Below, piece after piece: positions 42,235 to 55,559 of a DNA stretch of 64,000 bases. The notes below the pieces were generated by a model. It ran no database searches, was not told the DNA's origin, and saw only the letters and a program-made list of their open reading frames with translations. This stretch comes from Nymphaea colorata (lineage: Eukaryota > Streptophyta > Magnoliopsida > Nymphaeales > Nymphaeaceae), in the NCBI RefSeq assembly GCF_008831285.2, contig NC_045151.1, positions 6,027,682-6,091,681 on the forward strand, written 5' to 3'. How positions within the stretch are numbered: the stretch's first letter is position 1; each line of letters begins with the position of its first letter. The position numbers were made by a program, and so were the translations under genes.

Positions 42235-42405
42235 GCTTGTGCGAGTAGAGCCACCACCACCATCGCCGCACCGCCGGTTTACCACTGCCACCATCACCGC
42301 ACTGTCGATCCACCACTGCCATCGTCGCTACACTGCCACTGTCGCTGCACCGCTGCACCGCTGCACCGCCGCACCCTGCCACCACCACCACCACCATCGC
42401 CACTC
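42235..42405. repeat. GC-rich trinucleotide-like tract (CAC/GCC/CCG)
   Basis: Dense CACCAC, GCCGCA and CTGCACCG repeats, giving low-complexity open frames on both strands. Lies within the hAT-like element. Confidence 0.7.
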
Positions 42406-44937
42406 CTAATTAAGCAGCCCTAGCACAGATCCTACGGAAGAACAGAGCTTTTAGCATGCCTTCTTCATTCGCCATCTCCATGGCTCTTTGGCAGTATACA
42501 AGAGAATCCAGTTCCAGGCATGTGGGTTGCCCATGGGTGGATGAACCAGATCTCTACATTTTGATGTCTTCTCTCCTCCTGTCGTTGGCTCATGCAGGTT
42601 CCAGAACACGTATTATGTCTGACCACACCCAGCCCTCCCTTCACTTTTGCTATCAAATCTGAACACACCTGCAACATGAATCAACATCACAGACCATGTA
42701 CATAACAAAATCAATGCACGTGGGTAGAAATGAATAGAACAGAGGTAAAGTTGGTATATTGATTTTGTTATGTAACTGTGGCTATGAAACAGCAACCCTG
42801 TTAATTATACTTTTTTTTTTAGCTTTCCATATAATAGAATTACATTAGTCTCAAGGTGAAATATATGGATATATTTAGACTTTTTATAGAAGTAAAAGTG
42901 CATCTAAATTTCGTATATCAACCACAGAGGATAAAATGGAACTCACTTGTACCGAAGAGTGAAAATCTAATTCAGCTGGAACAAGTGAGTTGATTAATTC
43001 AGCTGGAACAAGTGAGTATAATCTAATTCAGAGGATCAATCAGAAGACTAATTCAGCTGGAACATTATTTTCTTGATCCTTGGCATTAGCAAAATCAGAA
43101 AAATCGTTCAAACAGGCCAGGAAGAGCGTCATTGCTTTGTCATAAAAAGTGCTCCAAAACAAATTTATTGGACCAAATCTGAAAATAAAAGAAGATAAAA
43201 AGCTTCAATGCCAACCTAGATCAGAAAAACACACACGCAAGGAAAAGGAGATTTTTGAAATGTATGCCATCAACAAGATTCAGAAACAAAGCAACTAGTG
43301 TTCAGACTAACTTCAAGGATTAACTGAAACCTTGATTCGAAAGCTATGTACAAATGTCCAAGTAATTCATAATTGAACCAACTTTTTCTTAGACTTCAAA
43401 TTAGTAGGTTCAAAGGTTAATAGAGGCTATAAATCAGAATCTAGACAACGGTGCAGTGCGGGTAAGACCGCAAAAGGCAAGACACATTTAACAGAAAAAT
43501 ATTAATGCAAGGTTGAGGACCATTTGGAAGAGCTGGATCAACGTGGTCAACAAGCACCCACTCTTTTTCAACTGCAGAGTGTGCAGGACTTGCTCGGTTG
43601 ATACAGGTCCACCAATTTCTTGCTAAGTCCATGTGACAGTTCAAACTTTAAAGTTTTCCAAATGACAAAGATAAGTCATCTTTTAAAATGCTATGTTCTT
43701 ATCTATGCCAAATGATATTAGAAAATTTATACAAAGCTGTAGGAAGCTCTTAGAAATAGAATATAACTCCACAATAATGTACCTATTATCATTTCTATAG
43801 ACATGAATTTTATGAAATAAAAAAAAATTAGCCTTCTGATTGATCAATTCCTTTTTTGTGTAAAATAGGAAAGCCATCTAGAGTGAAGCCTTCTGTGCAG
43901 ATGCAAAATACGGCCCTTGGTGATATGTGGTCTCATGCGGTCCTGTGGATTAAGCATCTACCTGCAAACTTAGCCAATCTCATGCATGATTCTCACCATC
44001 TACTCCTAAAAACACATCATACCGTGCATGAAAATTTAAGTTGCAGAAAAAATTGTTTATTACAAAATATCATGTTAAAGATAATCAGCAGACAAACATT
44101 TTCAACAAAGAGTTGGGGCATGGCCCGTTTGCTCATGTAAATTCCAAGTTGGGCATAAATAGTGGACCACATATTCTTACTTGAGAAAGACTGTTAGGAG
44201 ATAAGGTTTCCATACTATGGCATGGAACATATATACTTTAGAAGCATATATGTAACTAATCAGCAAGAATATCCTGGATCATGGACGTGCTTTAGAGACT
44301 CTAAGCACAAGATCAGGAAACTACATAATCGGGGGTAAGAAGGGAAGCATGCCAAATGTACTCAGATGAGTTAAAAGAAGAGAAGACAAATTTTTTTCTA
44401 ATTTGAGAATATGAAAAATGTTTTTAATTAAAACAGTTAAAACTTTAAAGCATTTTTTAAGACATACAAACCGATACGGAAGTAACTAAACGATGCCTAC
44501 CACCAACAGGTTACACTTTAAAGCTTTGGATACAGACAATTTTTACAACATTGGGCATATTCGATTTTTAAATGTAACATCACCAAATTAAGACATACTA
44601 TAGTTTGGAAAAGGCAAAGAGAAAGAAATGACGGAAGCCAGGCACCTACAACTACCTAGAACTCTTAAGAAAAAGTTCCTAGTGGAAAAACTAAAGCAAG
44701 AGCATGAACCAAGAGAGAGCATCCCTCCAAAACTCTCGAAACATATACAAATGTCAAGAAATTAATTAAAGATTGAATTTGATTGGCCGATATTCAAGAT
44801 GCAAAAATCATCGCTCACTTCTCAAACACGAGCTCAAGTAAGACCAACTAATTGACGAAACAAAGCAAAATCGACATCTCGATTGATGAAATCAAGCACA
44901 AACGGGTAAAAGAAAAATGAAAGAAGATTGTTGAATC

Positions 44938-45060
44938 TTGACCTTCTCGCTTCGGGAGCACCGCAGCAGCCTCGGATCGGAAGAGCCCTCCGGAATCCAA
45001 AGAAACGCAGAGGTGAGGAAGAAGAAGAAGACGGAGATGAGGAGTATGGAGCGCCACTAG
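44938..45060 (-). other. Exon-like segment inside the hAT element (possible capture)
   Basis: After an acceptor-like TTCTAG at about 45055, the minus strand reads a hydrophobic stretch (WRSILLISVFFFFLTSAFLW) followed by polar sequence (IPEGSSDPRLLRCSRSEK) and a donor-like GTCAAG. It resembles the membrane anchor of a secretory-pathway protein. No domain is recognised. Confidence 0.35.
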
Positions 45061-45965
45061 AATGTATCACTCCAAAATGATGTGTACCTGTTGCCCTGCA
45101 ATGCATGAAGATTTGAGAGTGATTGCACTACCGGTATATCTTGACTTGCATCATTGATATAGGTAACACATTTAAAAAAATAAAAAATAAAAAATAACAT
45201 TTGGTTTTTGTATTGACCTTTTTCTCTCTTTTTCCATTATTCACTTGTCAACTTCTATGAGAGACGTGATTGGACATTTCAGATGATGAAAATATGCTTT
45301 ATTCTCCATCAAAAGCTAACATGTAAAACAGTTTTTAGTTGCTCTTTTACCCTTGTTATCATATCAGAGTTTAGGTCAATCATTTTGGTCTAAGAACAAC
45401 CTTGTGTTTTTTTATGAACAGGTCTTGGACTTGTGAAGCTCTTTTGTTCGCACCCATCCCACATGGTAGACCGGGGATGGCTGTGTGAAGCAACAAAAAT
45501 TGGTTTTGAAATTTTTTTTGGAACGAGGAATCCACTAATTGTTACGAGGTTCGATCATTCTTGCCACCTTTAACAGACATAATTGATCCAAGGTCTAAGA
45601 CTTCACAAGCTTGATAAATCATTTAATGATTCTTCATTCCAAACATTGGCAGAGAACAAGTCAAATTAGAAATAGGGGAAAGTGATATGCTCTATGTCAA
45701 AATAAAGAAAAGAGATGAAAAGGAAAAACTAACTCCACGGAAAGGGACAAACACGATCTGAAGTCCGAGATGCACAGATGGAGGGCATGAATGCTGAAAC
45801 TCAAGATGGTCTGCATTCTCTCCGATCTTGATCGGTTGGTTTGGGGAGGAGAGAGTAGGTAGGGTAGGGGAGGAGAGTTAAAAGGAAAGTAGAAGGAACC
45901 AATGGGAAGGTTAGGTCAGCCTTTGAGAGAAGATGGGAAGGAAAGCATTTAACTTTCGCTCCCTA

Positions 45966-46262
45966 GCATCGAAGGGAAACAGGGCAGGAGAAGATGCAGA
46001 AGGTGTAGAAAGGGATTGAGAGGGAACTACTGGACGAAGACCCTGAGGAATCAAATGATGGGCCCAGCCCAGCCCGACCAGACCCGTCCCGGCCCGACCA
46101 GACCCGTCTTGGCCCAGCCCGACCTGACCCCACCTGGCTCGGCCCGGCCCGACCCGGCATCAAAGGGAAACAGGGCAGGAGAAGATGTAGAAAGTGCAGA
46201 AAGGGATTGAGAGGGAACTGCTAGACGAAAATCATGAGGAATCAAACGATGGGCCCAGCCTG
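45966..46262. repeat. Two-copy tandem repeat, 191-bp unit, at hAT right subterminus
   Basis: Copy 1 is 45966-46156 and partial copy 2 starts at 46157. Both carry AAGGGAAACAGGGCAGGAG and end in GATGGGCCCAGCC with GACCC-rich runs. Confidence 0.75.
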
Positions 46263-46426
46263 ACCCGACCTGTTTAGCATTTAAAAAACGGGCCAGGCTG
46301 GGCATTGGACGTGGTTGGCTAGGCTTGTTATCTGGCCTGGGCCAGGTAGCGGGCCAGCCCGATCCAAATTCCAACCGTTATCGGCATTGACTAAACGGGT
46401 CAGGTTGGCCCAAGCCTAATGAGATA

Positions 46427-47880
46427 ACAATACACATAAGTATGAAATAATGTTTATGAGATAATAAAATATTTATGAAATAGTGAGATAAAGCTATAAG
46501 CGAGACAAAAAAACAAAAATGTTTCTTTACTACTTAAAGGGTATATTGGTCATAATGATATGTATATACAGACTGACAAAATTTACCTTTATCGAATCCT
46601 CAAATTTTCTTTTTGCTGTTTCTGTTTTTCTCCCTACAAAAAACCCCTTTTTTTGTTAATCATGGGCTTTTTTTTCATATTTAAAATGATGCACAAAATT
46701 ACATATACGGAGGTGACGTATATAACTATGGCAATGGGGAGGTGAGCGTTTTGCTAACTGTAGCCCTCCATCAGGTCAGTCTAGTCGGACCCGATCCAGT
46801 TCCATAAGGATTGTTTTTTAAAAAAAGTTCTGAATCCGTTTCTTTTCAAAGTGAGATGGTTCATTACGAACTGATATGTTATGGTTTAAACCGGCTGGGT
46901 CCATTTAGAATGGTTCATCTTCTTGAAAACTGATACAAGTCCATTTCAAACCAATACAATGGTATTTTGACCGGTTTGGAGAGTTTTAGAGCTGGCTCAT
47001 GTGGTTTCGAATCAATTCAAGACATTTTTCAGCCAGTTCATACAGTTTTGGTTCAACCCAATTTTGGGCGACACATGTGTTTTGGACTGATATAGGATAC
47101 TTTAAGCCTCGTCCAATGGTCCTTGATCTATTCAAGCACATCTTTGGAATCGGTTCATGATGTTTGGTTCATTTACATGCCCTCTTTAGTGGTTCGTTGA
47201 GTTATAGAACCGATACAGGGCTATTTATGCATGCTTTATCATGTTTGACTATTGTTTATGGTTATGCGAATTTAACCTTTGGTCATGGCTATTGTTGTTG
47301 AATGAGTAGATTTATGCATAATGTCACCAAAGTGATCTCTATTGTGTAGATTTACTTGTTTAGAGCATTAGATGTTAGTATGTTTAATCTATGCAAGTGG
47401 TAATCAGCCCAAAGGAGAGTTGCTGATTGGTAGGGTTAAGCATACATGGCAATGAATATGTGATGATTATAAGGTTTCCATGTGAATGATGAGTGAGTCT
47501 AAAGAAGGGCTCATTGTTCGACAGGATATTCATTGTCAACTAAGTGTACTACTTGCAGTTGATATTTTAGTCCTAAAATTGGATATGAATGGTGCACTGG
47601 TATCTTTTGATAGGATTCTGACCATTATTTTAAATTCATTTATGTATTATTTCATTTGTACATGTGTATTGATTGTGAACATGTTTTGGTATATTATTCT
47701 TTGTATAGAGTTCTTTTGCTTTAATGATATCTGTAAATTTGTGTTCGATTGTTTGAGCAAAATTGTTCAAACTTCAAAATTTGGAAAGAAAATGTTATGA
47801 TTGTCTTAGGTTGCATGGATTTAGACTTTGTGCTTTAGAAGGACCGTCCACCCACTCTAATCGGATGAAAGTTCCTGTGA
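46427..47880. other. Stretch between hAT element and Copia-D gag
   Basis: Starts with the right half of the TATGAGATAAT-repeat target. No gene recognised. About 46840-47240 has recurring GGTTCAT/ACCGGT phrases suggesting a degenerate repeat. Confidence 0.45.
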
Positions 47881-47883
47881 TGA

Positions 47884-50800
47884 CAAGCAAAATTTCGAGT
47901 GGTGGGACTGTTTCAATCGCCTAAGCCTTATGATCATGAAGAAGTCAATCCCATAAAACTTTATGGCTGCTATTTTTGAAGAGCCTAGTGTCAAGTTGTA
48001 CCTCAATGAAGTTGAAAAGCATTTTGTAAAGAACAAAAAGGCTGAAACAAGTACTCATTTGAGTAAACTTGTTTCTTTAAAGGCAAGGAGAACGTAAGGG
48101 AGTATATTATGAAAATGTCTTATCTTGCTTCAAAGTTAGACACTGGGTCTCAGTCTAGCTGAGGACTTCAAAGTTCATCAATGTAGGGTTGTCTAAATTA
48201 CCAATCGCTAAGTGTTGCTGAAAGTTTCATCTATGTGGGCAATGGCAAGAGGGGGAGGTTGAAGCTATAGCAAATTTTCAGTTATTGTTAAGGACTTGAT
48301 GCTGTTTGAGTTTGTCAAAATCTTTTGTAGTACCATCTTTTAGGCAAAATTTGGTTCTTATTTCCTTGTTGGACAAATTTAGTTATCATTGTTCATTTAG
48401 AGATAGTAAATTTAAGTTATTTCTGAATTCAAATTTGATTGGCAAGGTTCTTTACCTAGTAGCAATAACCTTTATTTTTTTGATACGGTTGCTTCATATC
48501 ATAAAACCTTGCATGTTAAATCTTGTGTTACTAAGTGAAAATTAGCCAATGAGAATCCACTACTTTATGGCATAGACCCTTAGGTCATATCTTTGAAAAG
48601 AGAATTAAAAGACTTATGTCAAATAAAATTTTTGATTCCCTTGATTTCATGGACTTTCATGTTTGCATTGAGTGTATTAAGGGAAAATAAACAAACACGA
48701 AGAAAATCGGTGTCTATCGAGCTTTGGATGTCTTAAAACTTATTCATACTAATGTGTGTGGTCCGCTCCCTATAGCTTGTTGGACTGGTCAATAGTATTT
48801 TATCATGTTCATAGACAATTACTCTCGTTGCGGTTACATGTATTTTATCCATAAGAGGTCTTAGTCTTTAGACATGTTCAAATCATTTAAGGCTGAAGTT
48901 AAAAACCAACTAGGAAAAATTATTAAGGCTCATAGATTTTACTATGTTTGTTAGTACTATGGTAGATATGATAGATTAGGCGAACAATGTCCAGTCCATT
49001 TTCTAAATTCCTAGAGGAATGTGGTGTAGTCCCTCATAATACCATGCTGGGTACTCCCAGAATGAATGGCATAGCTAAGAGACAAAACATGATACTTATG
49101 AATATGGTAAGGAGTATGATTAATCATTCTACCTTGCTCGAGTCTCTCTGGAACTAAATGTATATCCTTAATAAAATGCCAACTAAAGTAGCACCAAAAA
49201 CCCCATATGAATTGTGGACGGCCAAAATGCCTTGCTTGACGCACTTTCATATTTGGGGATGTCCAGCTGAGGCTAAGCCTTATAGGCTTAATGAAAAGAA
49301 ACTAGACTCAAGGATGATCAATTGCTATTTTGTTGGGTACTCTGAGCGGTCTGAGATTATAAATTTTATGACCCAATTAAGAAATCATTCTTTAAAATAG
49401 GAAATACTCATTTCTTCGAGGATGTTGTGTTTCAGAGAGGTGATAAGGTGAGAAATATTGCCTTTGATGAAGAACCTAAGTCTCATTGTATAGATGTTGT
49501 TGGTAGTAGTTAGGTCTTTATGCCTGAAGTTTTGCTATCAACAAATTTGAACGAAAACAATAATGATGACCTTCCTATTCAAACCACTGAAGAACAAACT
49601 TAGCAAACCTGAAGAAAGTCAAGTAGATGTGCCATTAAGAAGATCCACTAGAGAAAGGAGAAGTGTAATATCAGATGATTATGTTATCTATCTCCAAGAA
49701 CATGAGGTTGATACAAGCTTGATGGAAGATGGTCCTATCAACTTCCAACAAACAATACCAAGTTCTAAATCTCAGAAGTGGATAGAAGCCATGAATGAAG
49801 AAATAAAGTCATGATGGATAATAACATGTGGGAATCGTCTCATTTCCTAAAGGTGTGCAGCCCATTGGTTTTAAATAGATATTTAAATCTAAGAGGGATT
49901 CATTAGGTAAAATAAAAAAGTTAAAACACGTCTTGTGGAAAAGGACTTCACTCAAAGAGAAGACATTGATTATACAAAAACTTTCTCTTCAGTTTTATTG
50001 AAAGACTCTTTCAGGTTTATCACAGCACTGCTAGAGCTACATCAGATGGATGTTAAAATAGTGTTTCTCAATGGGGATGTTGATGAGACAATATATATGG
50101 TGCAGCCAAAACACTTTGCTTCAGGAGATGCAAAGAAAATGATCTCCAAACTCAAGAAATTCATCCAGGGGCTTAAGCAAGACTCCAGTTAGTAGTAGTA
50201 CAAGTTTCATTAAGTTGTATTTTCATTAATGTGGCTGATGAATGCATACACCTTAAGTTTAGTGGAGGTAAATTTGTCTTTCTAGTTTTATGTATCAATG
50301 ACATACTATTTTCCAGTAATAATGATGTAAGCTTATTATGTGAAATCAAGAGATTTCTATCGACAAAGTTGGAGATGAAAGATTTTGATGATGCATTTTT
50401 TGTATTAGGGATCCGAATATTTCAAGATTGTTCTCGCGGTATTCTTGGATTATCTCAAAAGGCCTACATTAATAAGGTACTTGAAAGATACGACGTGAAA
50501 GATTGGTAACCAAGAGATACCCCTGTTGCTAAAGGAGACAAGTTCAGTCTCAATCAATGCCCTAAAAGTAATAAGGAAATGAAAAATATTCCCCATGCAT
50601 CTATTGTAGGAAGTCTATTGTATGCTCAGGATTATACTCATTTGGATATTGTAAATATTATTGACATATTGGATATATATTTGAGTGATCTTAGTATGGA
50701 TCATTGGAAAGTAGCCAAAAGGGTAATGCAGTATTCACAAAGAACAAAGGGTTTCGTGCTCACATACAGAAAGTCAAATAAGTTGGAGGTCGTTGGGTAT

Positions 50801-51255
50801 TCAGATTTTGACTTTGCTGGATGTTAGGATAGTCGTCGACCTACTTTGAGTTATGTATATCTATTGGATGGAGGAGCTATATCATGAAAAAGTGTTAAGC
50901 AAACACTAGTAGCTACTTCAACCATGGCTACAGAATTCATAGCATGTTATGAGACATCCAATCATGCATTATGACTACAATTTTGTCATAGAGTTGTACA
51001 TTGTGAGTGGTGTTGATAGACCACTGAGGTTATTTTATGAAAATAATTCAACAGTGCAGTATTCTAGTAACAATAATGGTTTATCAAAGTTGAAAGACAT
51101 AGACATTAAGGTTTTGGCTGTTAAAAAAGTATATAGAATGGTCAGATGTCTTTAGAGCATAATGGGATGAACTCCATGATTGCAGATCTGCTCACTAAGG
51201 GTTTAACACCCAAGGTCTTTCACGAGCATACTTATGAGTGCTTTATCACTTGATG
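47884..51255 (+). pseudogene. Copia-D gag-pol remnants
   Basis: Plus-strand fragments in order. Gag is at about 47960-48170 (KHFVKNKKAETSTHLSKL). Pre-integrase/integrase runs from about 48570-49400 (HTNVCGPLP, FIDNYSRCGYMYF, GTPRMNGIAKRQNMILM, YILNKMPTKVAPKTPYELW). RT lies at 49563-50509 (RRSTRERRS, TFSSVLLKDSFR, LHQMDVKIVFLNGD, GLKQDSS, INDILFSSNND). The RT/RNase H junction is at 50579-50827 (GYSDFDFAGC). RNase H and the end are at 50949-51254. The style is that of TNT1/Tork-like Copia. There are numerous stops and frameshifts, and YVDD is altered to CINDI, so it is inactive. Confidence 0.85.
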
Positions 51256-51579
51256 ATGTGCTGGTTTAGTGGGAAATTGTATTTTTAATTGTTCTTATAT
51301 GGTAGACACATTATAGTTTATACAAAATACAATTTAAAGTTCTTTTGGTTTCATCTATTCTTATGTTTATTTTTAAATTTTCATAAGGTATTAAAGTAGG
51401 ATCAATTGAGAATAGACATGTTGTGATCACATTGTCTGTAATTCTCTTGCTACACATCTATGCCGTTGGTTATGTTTGCAGTTATAATCATTGATGGGTC
51501 TAACTATTCTATTTGTAGCGAAAGTTGCTTTGGTCTGATGTTGATATGATCATGGACGACATTGGTGGAAATGACATAT

Positions 51580-51975
51580 TAAAGATAGCAATTTTGAGCT
51601 ATATGTGTGGGCCTGCATATATCTAGCAAAATTTTGAACATTATCTGCTATCTAAAAGGAAATATTCATTAAGTTATCAATTAAGTTAGATATTCAGTCA
51701 TTTCATAGGGCATAGAATAATTGCTATATGTGTGGTTACTTGTGTGTCATTTTAGGTTTTATGATGGGTAGAACCTGAAATTACTCTTTATAATATAAGG
51801 GTAGTGGTCTCTTAGGTTATACATAAAAGGAATACTAATTGTAGGGTCTTGTCTTCCCCATCTGAGAGAGATCTCATACTACATAGAGACTTCAGAAGAT
51901 TCCACCACCAGAGTCTACTATCGCTATCTCACAGATAAATTCAGGTACATTTTTGCTTTGGTTTTTGTGATTCGA
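51580..51975 (+). repeat. Copia-D 3' LTR, conserved part
   Basis: Direct repeat of 40490-40850. The full 3' LTR may begin at 51277. Confidence 0.7.
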
Positions 51976-51989
51976 TGATTTAGCATGAA

Positions 51990-54900
51990 TAGTTTATTCA
52001 AATAATTTAGAAATTCCATCATATATATATAAACCTAGAGAGAAAAAGAGAGGTAAAGAGAGAGAGACTTGATGGGAAGTAGCCAGAAGAGTCATCAGTA
52101 GATGGAAGGTTGACAATGGATGGCACGAAGATGACCCGAATCAAACTCAACGCATCGAGTTCAGTGAACCGAAACTCGACTCAGTGAATAAAGTAATCGA
52201 GTTATCTGCCCAAACTCAATTCATTTACGAAAATCGACTCGAACTCGAGTTCATGGTATGTTTTGGATTGAATTTGCATCAGATCCGATCCAAAATGCAT
52301 CACATCTACGTCCTTCCATCCATTTGCAATATAACTGAATGGCTACAACCAGCAAGCTGCAGCCAGTGATGGTTCACCCTTTTTTTCTAATTTTTGAAGC
52401 TAGGTTCTTTTAGCACCTTGATTGTTATGATTGAGCTTTGCCATTTATGGCTTATGTTTTCAGCTATTTGATTTTTTATTTGCTGGCGGTTCCAATTTTA
52501 GCTTTGATTTTTGCTGAGTATTTTTGAATCCCTGATTTTCGGTTTTGTGCTTGGCCAAACAGTGAAACAAAAATCTGTTTTAGCATGTTACAAACAATGT
52601 TTCTAATTCTAACTTGGATGGGATTATATGAGTGAACTACAAATTGACTATTGATTATTGTGTACTAATTTTCTTTAAATTTTTTGGATTTTTTGAGATT
52701 TTGTATATGTATGCATACATATATACCCTGTTGTACCCTTGTACACAAATTTTTTTATAGTTGTGATACCCATATCCATACTTGCACCCATGTGAGTTAG
52801 CCAACCGCATAGTAGTGCCATCCGTCCTTTATATAGCATAAAGTGGGATGGGTGGCAAATTTGCCGCGATGATTCCCTAACACTATTATTGCTATTTCTA
52901 GCATTACGACGAGGAGTTAGGGGCCCTGACGACCAGGAAGGTATATGCTCAACTATCCTGCTTCAACCTCTTTTCTTGCTAAATAGGTTCTATTTGTTTT
53001 ATGTTGCTATGCGCTTAATAGTTGTTACATTACACCACATGATCATTTTAACCATGATAACCTCATTTTGCCCCATGGTCCCTAATTTTGCATAGAAATC
53101 ATGAAAATCCTGACAATTATTTTACCCAAAATCAATCATGGTTATTTCCATCTCTACAAGTCATTAGGAATCCTCACACCTAGTTTACTAATTTATATTT
53201 CGTCAGAAATGGTCCCGAAGTGGCCTATTTCCCCATTTTTTCACCATTTCTAGCCATTGAAATTTTTAGTTATCATGTTGAGTTTTGCTGGATCCATCTG
53301 AACGTTTTTATTTTCTTTCCTATACATGTTTCCTAGTTGTTAGTCCTATCTATTTCTAGATATGGGAATCATTGTCCTTGGTTTAAAGATAGAAGGGTTA
53401 AGTGTTCTAATTCTTCATTGTTCATCAGCATTATTCTGGTGGGTTGTTATCATAAGTGTCTGCAAATTATTCATGGTCTTTATTGGATATTCACTTTTGT
53501 ATATTTAAGTACCAAATTTGTTTTTTTGAGATTCTTAACTTGTAATTTAGCTAGTTAATATATTTTTGGGCAAGTATATCTATTCATTAAAAAGTTAAAA
53601 AAAAAATCCCTAACCTGTAAATGAGTTGGTCAATATATTATTGGGCATGACATATTTATTCATTAATTTTTTTTATTTTTCAGTAAATGAAATTTTCACA
53701 ATGAAGAAGTCATGCTCGACTCATTTGCATGATCTAAACTCTCCTAGCTCAAACTCGAATCAGTTACTTAACCAATTCTTTTTAACTCAAATAAACTTTT
53801 TTATTAAATGAGTCTAACTCAGTCGAGTTTAACCAAGCAAGTTCAAATCCAGCTTGAGTTGGCTTGACTCATTGGACATCCTTAGCCATAACACCACTAT
53901 AAAACACCACCTAGGGAATCAAAACAAAATACTCACTCTCAAAAAGCCAAAGCAGAAACACATACCACAAATTTCCTAGGGAAACAACATCGGTGAAAGA
54001 CATTACATGAGTTTTTCAATGAAAACCTGCTAGAAAGAATTCTTGATTTTCAGTGCAAAAGGATAATGAATACAACTAAATAATTAAAAACAAAAAAAAA
54101 CAACACAACCAAGAAAAGGCTCAGACACAAACACTTATGCGGAGAGCAATCCATGACACCAACGAATGAAAACTACATGTACAACCCAAGATAGCATGTA
54201 GATGAAGACTACAGTTCTAAAGCAAAAATGCCATTGTCACATAAGAGCAAAGGTAGAAACCATCTACTGCTAAAAGAAGTTGGTTGAGGATTTGCTAAGT
54301 AAAACTACACTAGATATTGAGACAAGAGAAAGCAGAAAAATAGTGCATGCAATAGATTAGCAGAAGCAAATAGACTGATCCCCACTATCTTCCAACAACG
54401 TAATTAACCATGCACTTGTCTCTCTCTCCCTATCTGCAGTTGTTCCATTCTGAGAAACAGAAATGTGTGCATCATTTGGGTAGTGTTTGACGCTCCAAAA
54501 TTAAGATGCTTAAACGCTAATTTCAGAATCTTAGTTCTAGAATAGGTGGAATAGTCAACATAATGCCATTTTCCAAAATGACATTGTGTTTGTTTTTTGT
54601 GGATGGGTTTCCCTGGAACCATATTCCAGTGTTTGATAGGTATACACGAAAAAAAAATTAATTGAAAATTTCTAAAAAGCTGTGGAGCAGTGTTGAAATG
54701 TTCTATAAAGGAGTATATTTGTTCCTAAAGTTTATAAAATCTCAGGGATGTTTACTATGCAGAAAATGAATGATTAGCTAAAAATAAATTGTGGAGACAT
54801 TTGAAACCAAATAGGGTGAAACCTACGTCATTGGTCTGATCCTTTGTAGGAACTACCCAAGTGAAACAAGGGCATTACAGAGAAACTCCCAATTGTCACA

Positions 54901-55263
54901 AATACAAACTTTACTAAGGTCTAACTTCATGCAAAATGACTCTTGACTGCATTTCCTTTGGAATTTAGCACTTTATTAACAAGAAAAAATGCTATCTCGA
55001 ATCTTTCTAATGAGTGAAAGCTAATTGCTCGTGACTTTGCTGAATGCAGCTATGATTCTACTTGTCATGGTTTTTGTAACCAGCCTGCGAAACATAGTTA
55101 CTAAACCATTTGATCTAAAATTATTGAGCTGTCAGCCCCTTCTCTTAAGAATTTTTCTATGGCCATCAAGGGGACCCGTTCTTAAGGATCTAAACCACAA
55201 GCAAGCATGAAACTTAACTCCATCTGATAAAAAATTGTTCTATACGTTGCAGCAAATAGCATG
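51990..55263. other. Gene-free stretch
   Basis: AT-rich sequence with short frames only. A possible short TIR-type remnant lies near 54478-54642, where GGGTAGTGTTTGACGCTCC on the left faces CAGTGTTTGATAGG on the right, but the ends do not pair convincingly. No gene recognised. Confidence 0.5.
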
Positions 55264-55457
55264 TGTTGAAATAGAAGACTTTATTTTTCTAGGTGGTCCT
55301 TTGCAATATTTAATAGTTAGGAATTCTCTTTAGACATTTTTCTATTTTTAGTTCATGTTATTTGTAAGTCTCTACTGCAGCCCTAGTCTCTTTTTTATTG
55401 AGATTAGGTTTAGTTAATTGATCAATTTTCTTCTCTCTAAGGTTGTCAGCTGTAACA
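55264..55457 (+). repeat. Copia-E 5' LTR
   Basis: TGTTGAAATAG ... CTGTAACA. Same length as the 3' LTR and directly followed by the primer binding site. Confidence 0.88.
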
Positions 55458-55559
55458 TGGTATCAGAGCTGGTGATATCCACCCTTCTTTGGCGGAGGTA
55501 GACGGAACTTTCCAGCGACTTCTTCTTCTCTTCTGTCTCCCACCTCTTTTCTTCCTCTA

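Larger units (their letters stand above)
41955..46418. mobile_element. hAT-like non-autonomous DNA transposon, 4.46 kb
   Basis: The ends TAGGCCTGGG (41955-41964) and CCCAAGCCTA (46409-46418) are inverted repeats with one mismatch. The immediate flanks are identical 8-bp sequences ATGAGATA (41947-41954 and 46419-46426), the hAT target-duplication length. Both subterminal regions are crowded with GGGTC/GACCC/GGCCC motifs. No transposase frame seen. Caveat: the target itself is made of repeated TATGAGATA units, so the match of flanks is less decisive than usual. It contains a GC-rich trinucleotide tract, exon-like sequence near 44940-45055 and a 191-bp tandem duplication near its right end. Confidence 0.75.
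40485..51990 (+). mobile_element. Copia-D: ruined plus-strand Ty1/copia element carrying a hAT insertion
   Basis: LTR-like direct repeats at about 40490-40850 and 51580-51975 flank plus-strand pol remnants. In the right copy a possible LTR start TGTATTTTTAATTG (51277) follows a purine run GTGGGAAAT, implying a ~700-bp LTR whose first ~300 bp is missing from the left copy. No primer binding site is recognisable. The long span (11.5 kb) is partly explained by the 4.46-kb hAT-like element at 41955-46418. Boundaries are approximate. Confidence 0.65.

Noticed and set aside
42182-42423. Overlapping His/Pro-rich and Val/Ala-rich frames
   Set aside because: Low-complexity trinucleotide tract inside the hAT element; open on several frames.
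46016-46374. Pro/Arg and Gly/Trp-rich frames
   Set aside because: Produced by GACCC/GGCCC subterminal motifs of the hAT element.
54478-54642. Possible short TIR element
   Set aside because: Ends resemble the local TIR family only loosely and do not form convincing inverted repeats or a target duplication.
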